A stretch of DNA of 32,079 nt. Source: Parasulfuritortus cantonensis (lineage in GTDB: Bacteria > Pseudomonadota > Gammaproteobacteria > Burkholderiales > Thiobacillaceae). Positions 17,510 through 24,999 of the stretch are shown in pieces. The notes under the pieces were generated by a model. The model saw only the letters and a program-made list of their open reading frames with translations, had not been told where the DNA came from and made no database searches. Position 1 is the stretch's first letter; each line of letters begins with the position of its first letter. The translations under genes were made by a program, and so were the position numbers. The stretch spans positions 1-32,079 of the forward strand of contig NZ_SJZB01000017.1 of the NCBI RefSeq assembly GCF_004337445.1, in the 5' to 3' direction.

Positions 17510-19576
17510 TCAGCCCTTGGAGGCCAGGAGCTTGAGCAGGTGTTCCTGGGCGGAGTAGCCGCGACCGCGGCGCTGGCGCTTCCGGTAGCTGCCGTCCGGC
17601 TGCATCTCCCAGGCCTGCAGGGTGTCCTTGAGATAGGGCGTGATGCCCTCGGCGATCACCCGCTTCTTGAGCTTGTCGTCGAGGACCGGGAAGCAGGTCT
17701 CGATGCGCCGGAAGAAGTTGCGGTCCATCCAGTCGGCGCTGGACAGGTAGACGTCCTCCTCGCCGCCGTTCCAGAAATAGAACACCCGGTGGTGTTCCAG
17801 GAAACGGCCGATCACCGAGCGTACCCGGATGTTCTCCGAGATGCCCGGGATGCCCGGGCGCAGGGCGCAGACCGCGCGCACCACCAGGTCGATCTGGACG
17901 CCGGCCTGGGAGGCCTCGTAGAGGGCGCCGATGACGCGCGGCTCGAGGAGGGCGTTCATCTTGGCGACGATGCGCGCCGGCTCGCCGTTGCGCGCCCGCT
18001 CGGTCTCGTTCTCGATCGCCCGGATGACGTTCGGGTGCAGGCTGAACGGCGACTGCCACAGGTAGTCGTGTTCGCCGGCGCTGCCCAGTCCGGTGATCTG
18101 CATGAACACGTCGTTGACGTCCTGGCAGATGGCCGGGTGGCAGGTGAGCAGGCCGAAGTCGGTGTACAGGCGGGCGGTGCGGGCGTGGTAGTTGCCGGTG
18201 CCGAGGTGGCAGTAGCGCTTGATCTTGCCGTTCTCGCGCCGCACCACCATGGCCATCTTGGCGTGCGTCTTGTGGCCGACCACGCCGTAGATGACGTGGG
18301 CGCCGGCGGCCTCCAGCTTCTCGGCCCAGTTGATGTTGGCCTCCTCGTCGAAGCGGGCCAGGAGTTCGACCACCACGGTCACTTCCTTGCCGCGCTGGGC
18401 GGCGGCGATCAGGTGGCGCATCAGCTCGGAGTCGGTGCCGGTCCGGTAGACGGTCTGCTTGATGGCCAGCACGGCCGGGTCGTCGGCGGCCTGGCGGACG
18501 AAGTCGATGACCGGCTGGAAACTCTGGAACGGGTGGTGGAGCAGGATGTCGCCGGCGCTGATGGCGGCGAACATGTCGTCGCAGTCGGCCAGCGCGGCCG
18601 GCAGGCCCTGCACGAAGGGCTGGAACTTGAGGTCCTGGCGGTCCGTCTTCTCGGGCACGTTCATCAGGCGCACCAGGTTGACCGGGCCGCGCACCTGGTA
18701 GAGGTCGTCGCGGGTCAGGTGGAACTGGTTGAGCAGGAATTCCTTCATCGACTCCGAGCAGTTGTCGGCGACTTCCAGGCGCACGGCGTTGCCGAAGTGG
18801 CGGTGCGGCAGCTCGCCCTGGAGCTGTTCGCGCAGGTTCTTGTTCTCTTCCTCGTCGATGAACAGGTCCGAGTTGCGGGTGGCGCGGAACTGGTAGCAGC
18901 CGTGCACCTCCATGCCGGCGAACAGGGCGCCGACGTGGGCGTGCAGGATGGAGGACAGGAAGACGAAGCTGTATTCGCAGGTCGCCACGCCGGCCGGCAG
19001 CTGGATCACCCGCGGCAGCGAACGCGGCGCCTGCACGACGGCCTTGCCCGAAGAACGGCCGAAGGCGTCCTTGCCGGCCAGCTCGACGGCGAAGTTGAGG
19101 CTCTTGTTGAGGACGTTGGGGAACGGGTGCGAGGGATCGAGCCCGATCGGCGTCAGCACCGGCATCAGGTCGTTGTAGAAATATTCGCGGATCCACTCCT
19201 CCTGCTCGGGCGTCCATTCGGTGCGCTTGTGGAAGCGGATGCCCTGCTCGGCCAGGGCGGGCAGGACCTCGTTGTTGAGCAGCTCGTACTGGCGCGTCAC
19301 CATCGCATGGGCGGCCTTGGCCACCTCCTTGAACACCTGGCGCGCGTTCAGTCCGTCGACGCTGGCATGCTGCGGGTTCAGGCGCATCTGCTCCTTGAGT
19401 CCGGCGACCCGGATTTCGAAGAATTCGTCCATGTTGCTGGAGAAGATGCACAGGAAGCGCAGCCGCTCCAACAGCGGGGTCGCCGCGTCCTCCGCCTGGG
19501 CGAGCACGCGCCGGTTGAATTCGAGGATGCCGAGTTCGCGGTTGATGAGAAATTCACTGGACGGGATGAGGCTCAT
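17510..19576 (-). CDS. ppk1: Polyphosphate kinase 1
   Basis: A 688-residue enzyme that reversibly transfers the ATP gamma-phosphate onto inorganic polyphosphate chains. The N domain begins with FLINRELGILEFNRRVL and FSSNMDEFFEIRVAGLKEQ. The catalytic core contains the phosphohistidine region VVGHKTHAKMAMVVRR and HLGTGNYHARTARLYTDFGLLTC, then a C-terminal VRAVCALRPGIPG and FFRRIETCFPVLD. Length is normal. It is divergent from a CYTH-CHAD protein across only 73 bases, so the two probably share regulatory DNA. Downstream lies the rsgA-like remnant, 44 bases away. Polyphosphate serves as phosphate and energy store and stress factor. Confidence 0.97.
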   Translation of the reverse strand: MSLIPSSEFLINRELGILEFNRRVLAQAEDAATPLLERLRFLCIFSSNMDEFFEIRVAGLKEQMRLNPQHASVDGLNARQVFKEVAKAAHAMVTRQYELLNNEVLPALAEQGIRFHKRTEWTPEQEEWIREYFYNDLMPVLTPIGLDPSHPFPNVLNKSLNFAVELAGKDAFGRSSGKAVVQAPRSLPRVIQLPAGVATCEYSFVFLSSILHAHVGALFAGMEVHGCYQFRATRNSDLFIDEEENKNLREQLQGELPHRHFGNAVRLEVADNCSESMKEFLLNQFHLTRDDLYQVRGPVNLVRLMNVPEKTDRQDLKFQPFVQGLPAALADCDDMFAAISAGDILLHHPFQSFQPVIDFVRQAADDPAVLAIKQTVYRTGTDSELMRHLIAAAQRGKEVTVVVELLARFDEEANINWAEKLEAAGAHVIYGVVGHKTHAKMAMVVRRENGKIKRYCHLGTGNYHARTARLYTDFGLLTCHPAICQDVNDVFMQITGLGSAGEHDYLWQSPFSLHPNVIRAIENETERARNGEPARIVAKMNALLEPRVIGALYEASQAGVQIDLVVRAVCALRPGIPGISENIRVRSVIGRFLEHHRVFYFWNGGEEDVYLSSADWMDRNFFRRIETCFPVLDDKLKKRVIAEGITPYLKDTLQAWEMQPDGSYRKRQRRGRGYSAQEHLLKLLASKG

Positions 19577-19649
19577 GATGGTCGCTGTAACAATCGGAAT
19601 AGCCCGTTGATGCTACCCTGAAAGCCATTCGTGTAGCTATCGCGCCGGG

Positions 19650-21119
19650 ATGTCCATCGAAATCGAACTCAAGCTGGCCATAGCGCCCCGCGCCGTGGCC
19701 GGGCTGCGCCGACATGCCTTGCTGAGCGGCGTGCCGGTACGCCGGGACAAGCTGTACGGCATCTATTTCGATACCCCCGACTTCCAACTCTCGCGCAACC
19801 GTGGCGCCTTCCGCCTGCGCCGCGAGGGCTACCACTGGGTGCAGACGGTCAAGCTCGACCGCGGCTCCGTCGGCGGCCTCTCCATGCGGCCGGAATACGA
19901 GGTCAGGCTGGCCGGCAAACAGCCGGATTTCGCGCTCCTGCCGGAGGCGGCGCGCGCGGCCATCACGCCCGAGGTCGAAGCGCGCCTGGCGCCGGTGTTC
20001 GTGACCGACTTCCAGCGCACCATCTGGCATATCGAGCGGCCGGCCGGCACGGTCGAGGTGGCCCTCGACCTCGGCCACATCCGGGCCGGCGCGGCCGACC
20101 TGCCGGTGGCCGAGGTGGAACTGGAACTCAAGGCCGGGACCGGTGCCGTGCTGTTCGAGATCGCCCGCGAGTTGCTCGCCGGCGTCGCCATGGTGCCGGA
20201 GTACCGCAGCAAGGCGCTGCGCGGCTACGGCCTGGTCGGCGCCTGGCAGGAGATGCCGGCCAAGGCGGAGGCGGTGGCCCTGTCGCGCCGGCTGCCGGCC
20301 CAGGAGGCCTGGCGGCGCGTCCTGCTCTCGGCCCTCGACCAGCTCGGCCGCAACCTGCCCGGGCTGATCGCCGGCGACGATCCCGAATACCTGCACCAGG
20401 CCCGGGTGGCGGTGCGCCGGCTGCGGACCATGCTCGGCCTCGGGCGCTCCCTGGGCCTGGAGCACGACGACTGGGTGGCGGACCTGCGCTGGTTCATGGC
20501 GGAGCTGTCGCCGGCGCGCGACTGGGACGTCTTCGTCATCGAGACCCTGGCCGGGGTGGGCGCCGAGTTGCCCGAACCGGAACGCCTGGACGACCTGCGC
20601 GCCCGGGCCGGCCGGGCCCGCGCGGCGGCCGGCAAGCGGGCCCGCGCGGCGGCCGGCGACCGCCGCCTGACCGGCCTCGTCCTGGCCATGGGGGCGGCGT
20701 TGCTGGAGCCGCGCACGGACGGCCCGGACCTCGATCAGTGGGCCGGGCAGGTGCTCGACCGCCGCCTGCGCAAGTTCCGCCGCCTGGCCGGCGACTTCGG
20801 CCGGCTCGACGCGGCCGGCCGGCACCAGACCCGCATCGCGGCCAAGCGCCTGCGCTATGCCGGCGAGGCCTTCGCCGCCCTGTCGGGTAAGAAGGCCGTC
20901 CGCTACCTCGCTGGGGTGGCGGCGCTGCAGGACGGCCTCGGCGCGGTCAACGACGCCGCGGTGGCGCATCGCCTGCTGGCGGCCCTGAACCGGGACGGCC
21001 GCGATGCCTATGCGGTCGGGCTGGTGGAAGGGTTCCTGGCCGCCCGGGCGGCGGCGCGCCTGGCCGGCGTCGCGGCGCAGGTCGCCGGAATCGCCGCCGT
21101 GAAGCCGTATTGGCGCTGA
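19650..21119 (+). CDS. CYTH-CHAD protein (putative triphosphatase with polyphosphate-binding domain)
   Basis: A 489-residue two-domain cytosolic protein. Residues 1-~205 are a CYTH triphosphate-tunnel domain starting with the diagnostic SIEIELKLAI (ExExK), with later YFDTPDFQLSRNRGAFRLRR and the acidic VEVALDLGHI and VAEVELELKAG strands. Residues ~220-489 are a CHAD helical domain with EYLHQARVAVRRLRTML, SPARDWDVFVIETL and HQTRIAAKRLRYAGEAF. CYTH enzymes hydrolyse tripolyphosphate or make cyclic products; CHAD domains bind polyphosphate through basic residues, and CHAD proteins have been found on polyphosphate granules. The divergent ppk1 neighbour strongly supports a polyphosphate role. A 24-base tandem duplication in the CHAD part gives RARAAAG twice. 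Confidence 0.92.
   Translation: MSIEIELKLAIAPRAVAGLRRHALLSGVPVRRDKLYGIYFDTPDFQLSRNRGAFRLRREGYHWVQTVKLDRGSVGGLSMRPEYEVRLAGKQPDFALLPEAARAAITPEVEARLAPVFVTDFQRTIWHIERPAGTVEVALDLGHIRAGAADLPVAEVELELKAGTGAVLFEIARELLAGVAMVPEYRSKALRGYGLVGAWQEMPAKAEAVALSRRLPAQEAWRRVLLSALDQLGRNLPGLIAGDDPEYLHQARVAVRRLRTMLGLGRSLGLEHDDWVADLRWFMAELSPARDWDVFVIETLAGVGAELPEPERLDDLRARAGRARAAAGKRARAAAGDRRLTGLVLAMGAALLEPRTDGPDLDQWAGQVLDRRLRKFRRLAGDFGRLDAAGRHQTRIAAKRLRYAGEAFAALSGKKAVRYLAGVAALQDGLGAVNDAAVAHRLLAALNRDGRDAYAVGLVEGFLAARAAARLAGVAAQVAGIAAVKPYWR
20613..20657 (+). repeat. Tandem 24-bp duplication inside the CHAD domain
   Basis: Twenty-one identical bases occur at 20613-20633 and again at 20637-20657, a 24-base period. They encode RARAAAGK followed by RARAAAGD (residues ~322-337), a basic Ala-rich stretch between CHAD helices. 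It is in frame and does not disrupt the protein. Confidence 0.7.
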
Positions 21120-21345
21120 CCCGCGCCTTTGCGGGCGCCGCGGGAGCCGCTCCGGCCGCCACCGCCTCGCCCCGGACGATGGCCCGAGGGAGGCTGGCCT
21201 GGTGCCGTGTCGTGGCGGAGGTCTTCGGCCCTCACCGCCGCGCCGACCGGTCGGCAATAAACTGCTTCGGTGCGTCCCGGAGTCTTGGATAATGAGCCGA
21301 AGAACGCCCGAACATCATCTTGACCCTGGTCGCCTGGAGAAACGC

Positions 21346-22731
21346 ATGGTCAGCCACCTTCGAGTACTCGCCCTGCTGCTGCTGGTACAGGTCGCCCCGG
21401 CAATGGCCGCCGACCCGGCGTCGTTCCACCAAGCGCGTGCCGGTACCCCGCCGAACATGGCGCTGCCGGATTTCTCGGCCCTGGTGGTCCGGCAGGGGCC
21501 GGCCGTGGTCAACGTCCGGATTTTTCGCAACAAGGCCGACGAGCCGGACCAGGCCGGAGAAGCCGCGCGCAAGCCGCTCCATATGCCGCCCCGGGAAACG
21601 GGCCTGGGTTCCGGTTTCGTGGTCACTCCCGACGGCGTGATCCTGACCAACCGCCACGTGGTGGCCGATGCCGACAAGATCATGGTCCGGTTTGCCGACA
21701 AGCATGAGCTTCCGGCGCGGGTGCTGGGGGTCGACCCGCTGACCGACGTGGCGGTGCTCAAGGTCGAGGCGGCCAAGCTGCCCACCGTGAACCTGGGCGA
21801 CTCGTCGCAATTGCAGGTCGGCCAGTGGGTGCTCGCCATCGGGGCGCCCCTGGGCCTCGAACGTACGGCGACCCAGGGCATCATCAGCGCCTTGGGGCGG
21901 GCCCTGCCCAACGACAGTTACGTACCGTTCATCCAGACCGACGTCCCGATCAACCCCGGCAATTCCGGCGGCCCGCTGTTCGACCTGGCCGGACGCGTCA
22001 TCGGCATCAATTCCCAGATCGTCAGCAACAGTGGCGGCTACATGGGCTTGTCATTCGCCATTCCCATCAACACCGCGTTGGCCGTCGCCAAGCAGATCAT
22101 GGCCGACGGCCATGCCACGCACGGCTGGCTGGGGGTCAGTGCCCAGGATCTCACCATCGAGCTGGCCCAGGCCTACGGTCTCGACTCGCCGCGCGGGGCG
22201 CTGGTCAACGAAGTGCGGCCGGCCGGCCCGGCGGAGCAGGCCGGTCTGGAACCGGGCGACGTGATCCTGGCCTTGGATGACACCGCCATCACCGACAGCG
22301 CGGACTTGCCGCCGTTGATCGGTGCCAGCCAGCCGGGCACGGATCATGTCCTGAGCGTCCTCCGGAACGGCACGACCGTGCGGCTGAAGACCAAGGTCGG
22401 GGAACTCGGACAGGACAACCTGGCGCGCAAGCATAGCCTGACCCGGATCGACCGGCTCGGCCTGGAGGTGTCCGACCTGGACCTGGCCATCAAGCAAGTC
22501 ATGGCCATCCATGGCGGCGTCGCGGTGGAAGAGACCGCCCCGGGCCCGGCCGTGGAGGCGGGTATCGAGGCGGGCGACATCCTGCTCAAGGTGGGCAGAA
22601 ACGAGGTGGAAAATGCCGCGAGCCTGGCCGGCCTGGTCAAGCAGCTGCCGACCGGCCAACCCATACCGGTTCTGATCAAGCGCCAGGAGAGCACGACCTT
22701 CCTGACCATCGTGATACCCAAGCACGATTGA
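21346..22731 (+). CDS. Periplasmic DegP/DegQ-type serine endoprotease
   Basis: A 461-residue trypsin-like HtrA protease with two PDZ domains, acting in periplasmic protein quality control. I chose the ATG at 21346: it follows GGAG by six bases and begins a signal peptide (VSHLRVLALLLLVQVAPAMA, cleavage after about residue 22). The reading frame open further upstream lacks any conserved sequence. The catalytic triad is His104 (TNRHVV), Asp134 (LTDVAVLK) and Ser207 (NPGNSGGPLF). PDZ1 begins near GWLGVSAQDLTIELAQAYGL, and PDZ2 lies near the C-terminus (GPAVEAGIEAGDILLKVG). It is close to DegQ/MucD in layout. A GATAAT lies at 21288-21293 without a good -35; I see no convincing sigma-E site. The 226-base gap before it holds little else. 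Confidence 0.93.
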   Translation: MVSHLRVLALLLLVQVAPAMAADPASFHQARAGTPPNMALPDFSALVVRQGPAVVNVRIFRNKADEPDQAGEAARKPLHMPPRETGLGSGFVVTPDGVILTNRHVVADADKIMVRFADKHELPARVLGVDPLTDVAVLKVEAAKLPTVNLGDSSQLQVGQWVLAIGAPLGLERTATQGIISALGRALPNDSYVPFIQTDVPINPGNSGGPLFDLAGRVIGINSQIVSNSGGYMGLSFAIPINTALAVAKQIMADGHATHGWLGVSAQDLTIELAQAYGLDSPRGALVNEVRPAGPAEQAGLEPGDVILALDDTAITDSADLPPLIGASQPGTDHVLSVLRNGTTVRLKTKVGELGQDNLARKHSLTRIDRLGLEVSDLDLAIKQVMAIHGGVAVEETAPGPAVEAGIEAGDILLKVGRNEVENAASLAGLVKQLPTGQPIPVLIKRQESTTFLTIVIPKHD

Positions 22732-22743
22732 ACGCGGTTGCCG

Positions 22744-22809
22744 GCCGCGAACGGCACCTTGTTCGCGGCGGCGGCAGGCCGGGGTCCCGAGCCGTTGCCG
22801 CGACCCCGG
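22744..22809 (+). terminator. Two consecutive hairpins after the DegP-type gene
   Basis: GCCGCGAAC (22744-22752) pairs with GTTCGCGGC (22761-22769) and CCGGGGTC (22779-22786) pairs with GACCCCGG (22802-22809). They start 12 bases after the protease stop. Neither is followed by a T-tract, so they may stabilise or slow transcription rather than end it. The rest of the 227-base gap to the HAD gene shows nothing clear. Confidence 0.4.
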
Positions 22810-22958
22810 GCCGGGCAGCGGCAGATGCGGCGTACGGGCGACCGGAAGCAACCGGATTGCAGTAAGCTGGCTTCGGGTTCCACCGGCGTGCCGGCGGGAC
22901 GGTCGATTCATCCCGGCCTGGATGCGGTCGGGCCGGCTCATTCACCGGGGGCAATGCG

Positions 22959-23753
22959 ATGGCGCGATTGACGTGTATCCGTGGTCTCCTGATCGATCTC
23001 GACGGCGTCTTGTACGTCGGCGAGACCCCCGTGCCCGGGGCCCGGGAGGTGATCAGGCGGCTGGCCGAGGTGGGCATGCCGAGACGCTTTCTCACCAACA
23101 CGACGACCCGGACGTCCTTGTCGGTCACGAAAAAGCTGCAGCGCCTCGGCTTCGACGTCCGCCAGGACGAGATATTCAGTCCGATCACGGCCACCGTGCA
23201 GTACCTGAAGAGCCTGGGCCGGCCGAGCATCAACCCGGTCGTCCGGGACAGCGTCCTGCCGGCGCTGGCCGAGTTCCCGATAAACAACGAGCTGCCCGAT
23301 TACGTCGTCATCGGCGACATCGGCGCGGCCTGGAGCTATCCGCTGGTCAACACCATCTTCGCCCAGCTGCACGCCGGCTCGGAACTGATCGCCATGCACA
23401 AGAACAAGTTCTTCCAGGGCGAGGAGGGGCTCCAGGTCGACATCGGGGCCTTCGTCGCCGGGCTGGAATTCGTCAGCGGCAAGCAGGCCAGGGTGATCGG
23501 CAAGCCGAGCCGCGATTTCTTCGAGCTGGCCCTGCAGTCCCTGCAACTGCCCGCCGCCGAAGTCGCCATGATCGGCGACGACATCGAGACCGACGTCGGC
23601 GGCGGCAAGGCGGCCGGGATGACCGGGATACTGGTCAGGACGGGCAAGTACCGGCCCGGCTGCGAGAAGAACGGCGCCGTCCCGCCGGACTGCCAGCTGG
23701 ATTCGATCGCGCATCTGTTCGAGTGCATCGAGTCCGCGCCGGCGCAAGGCTGA
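22959..23753 (+). CDS. HAD-superfamily phosphatase (NagD/LHPP-like, TIGR01458-type)
   Basis: A 264-residue cytosolic hydrolase. The four HAD motifs are present: GLLIDLDGVLY (catalytic Asp pair) at ~9-19, FLTNTTTRT (motif II), a GKPSRDFFELAL Lys region (motif III) and MIGDDIETDVGGGKAAGM (motif IV). The large C2-type cap between motifs II and III and the D-G-V-L-Y variant place it with NagD and the mammalian LHPP-like subgroup (TIGR01458 family). Such enzymes dephosphorylate small phosphate esters, phosphohistidine/phospholysine or pyrophosphate. Substrate is not readable here. It converges on the Crp/Fnr regulator with a 55-base gap. Confidence 0.9.
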   Translation: MARLTCIRGLLIDLDGVLYVGETPVPGAREVIRRLAEVGMPRRFLTNTTTRTSLSVTKKLQRLGFDVRQDEIFSPITATVQYLKSLGRPSINPVVRDSVLPALAEFPINNELPDYVVIGDIGAAWSYPLVNTIFAQLHAGSELIAMHKNKFFQGEEGLQVDIGAFVAGLEFVSGKQARVIGKPSRDFFELALQSLQLPAAEVAMIGDDIETDVGGGKAAGMTGILVRTGKYRPGCEKNGAVPPDCQLDSIAHLFECIESAPAQG

Positions 23754-23808
23754 GCGGCGCCGCCTCGTCTTTCGGCCGAGGGTCCGCGTCCGGCTTCCGG
23801 GCGTCTGC

Positions 23809-24498
23809 TCACGCCTGGAAGCGTTCCAGGTCGGTCCGGCTGAGCACGGTGATGGTACGGCCGTCGACCCGGATCAGGCCGGCCTCGGCCAGTTGCCCGA
23901 GCACCCGCGAGAGGGTCTCCGGGGCCAGGTTGAGGCGTGAAGCGACGGTCTGCTTGCTGCTGTTCAGGTGCACGCTGAAGGCGCCGTCCTGGCTGGCCGG
24001 GGCCTGCTGGCCGAGGAAGCAGATGACCCGCTGCATGCTGGTGCGCAGCGTGCAGCTCTCCATGTCGTCGATCAACTCGTGCAGGCGGCTGGAGAGGCTG
24101 GCCAGCATCTTGCGCGAGAACGCCGGGCTTTCGACCAGGACCCGTTCCAGGGTGGGCTTGCCGATCAGCATGACGATGCTGTCCTGGGTGGCGACCGCGC
24201 TCACCGGATAGGGCCGGTCCAGGAAGGCGACCGCTTCGCCGAAGGTGCTGCCCGGGCCGGCCATGTGGATGACCTTCTCGCTGCCCTGGCTGGACCCGAT
24301 CGACAGCTTGACCTGGCCGGCGATGACGATGTGCATGCCGGCGGCCGGGTCGCCCTTCTGGAACAGCACTTCGTTGCGGCGCACCCGGTATTCCCGGGTG
24401 CCCGAGGCGATGGCGTCCAGTTCGGCCGGGTCGAGGTTCCTGAACATCGGCTGGCGGGCCAGTATTTCCGGGATCGGGTGGCGTGTCTCGTGAATCAT
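23809..24498 (-). CDS. Crp/Fnr-family regulator without FNR iron-sulfur cysteines (DNR-like)
   Basis: A 229-residue regulator. Residues ~20-130 are the cyclic-nucleotide-binding-like sensor domain (PMFRNLDPAELDAIA, LFQKGDPAAGMHIVIAGQVKLSI, GPGSTFGEAVAFLDRPYPVSAVA), then a dimerisation helix. The C-terminal helix-turn-helix reads SKQTVASRLNLAPETLSRVLGQLAEAGLI. The E-x-x-S-R in its recognition helix is the FNR-type signature that reads TTGA half-sites. The N-terminal cysteine cluster of oxygen-sensing FNR is absent; the only Cys residues are in the dimer helix region, so a haem/NO sensor of DNR type is more likely. It is divergent from napD with a TTGAC-N4-GTCAA box between, and has a strong AGGAAGGAG ribosome-binding site. 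Confidence 0.9.
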   Translation of the reverse strand: MIHETRHPIPEILARQPMFRNLDPAELDAIASGTREYRVRRNEVLFQKGDPAAGMHIVIAGQVKLSIGSSQGSEKVIHMAGPGSTFGEAVAFLDRPYPVSAVATQDSIVMLIGKPTLERVLVESPAFSRKMLASLSSRLHELIDDMESCTLRTSMQRVICFLGQQAPASQDGAFSVHLNSSKQTVASRLNLAPETLSRVLGQLAEAGLIRVDGRTITVLSRTDLERFQA

Positions 24499-24578
24499 GC
24501 AGTCTCCTTCCTGGCCTCGATTGTTATTTATTGGTCCGATACGGAAAAGGTAACTCTACCTAATTCCTGGTCGATTTC

Positions 24579-24592
24579 TTGACCGATGTCAA
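24579..24592. promoter_or_regulatory. FNR/DNR-type box between the Crp/Fnr regulator and napD
   Basis: TTGAC-CGAT-GTCAA is a perfect inverted repeat with the 4-base spacer of FNR/DNR/NNR sites. Its centre (24585.5) is about 77 bases from the napD GTG. If it acts at -41.5, transcription would start near 24627, with CAGGAT at 24615-24620 as a poor -10. The overlapping minus strand reads TTGACA, a perfect -35, but no matching -10 is clear. Confidence 0.75.
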
Positions 24593-24627
24593 AGTCTTCT
24601 CGCGTCGGCGCCGTCAGGATGTCCGCA

Positions 24628-24639
24628 TCTGAAATCAGA
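24628..24639. promoter_or_regulatory. Small palindrome in the napD leader
   Basis: TCTGA-AA-TCAGA, with perfect 5-base arms, lies near the predicted transcription start of the nap cluster. It does not match the NarL/NarP heptamer arrangement. It may be a second regulator site or chance. Confidence 0.25.
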
Positions 24640-24662
24640 CGCGTTCGAGAAGGAGCCCGGCC

Positions 24663-24977
24663 GTGAACATTTCCGGAATTCTGGTAGTCGCCAAGCCCGA
24701 CTGGCTGGCAACCGTGGTCGATAGCCTGGGCGCCCTGCCCGGCGTCGAGGTGCATCAGGTGGACGAGACGGACGGCCGGATCATCGCGATTCAGGAGGCC
24801 GAGGACATCCACGCCGAGATCGACGGCGTCAAGCGCATCAAGGCGCTGCCCCACGTGGTGATGGCCGACATGGTCTACCACTACCTGGCCGACGACGAAA
24901 AGGAATACGAGCAAATCCCCCCCGAACTGGTTGAACAGGAACAGGCCTGCGCCGTGCCGGCGTACCTGAGCGAGTAA
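24663..24977 (+). CDS. napD: NapD, chaperone for periplasmic nitrate reductase maturation
   Basis: A 104-residue cytosolic protein that binds the twin-arginine signal of NapA and delays export until the molybdenum cofactor is inserted. It has the family's ferredoxin-like fold pattern: [33 protein letters not shown], then [37 protein letters not shown]. The C-terminal ~25 acidic residues ([16 protein letters not shown]) are a modest extension. Start is GTG, ten bases after AGAAGGAG. It is first in the nap cluster and 22 bases from napA. The FNR-type box upstream suggests low-oxygen or NO control. Confidence 0.93.
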   Translation: MNISGILVVAKPDWLATVVDSLGALPGVEVHQVDETDGRIIAIQEAEDIHAEIDGVKRIKALPHVVMADMVYHYLADDEKEYEQIPPELVEQEQACAVPAYLSE

Positions 24978-24999
24978 CGGTTTTTTTAAGGAGGTTGTG

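Noticed and set aside
21288-21293. sigma-E promoter before the DegP-type gene.
   Set aside because: Only a GATAAT-like -10 is present; no GGAACTT-type -35 with correct spacing could be found.
21202-21345. Possible 48-residue N-terminal extension of the DegP-type protease.
   Set aside because: The ATG at 21346 has a proper ribosome-binding site and starts the signal peptide; an extension would bury it.
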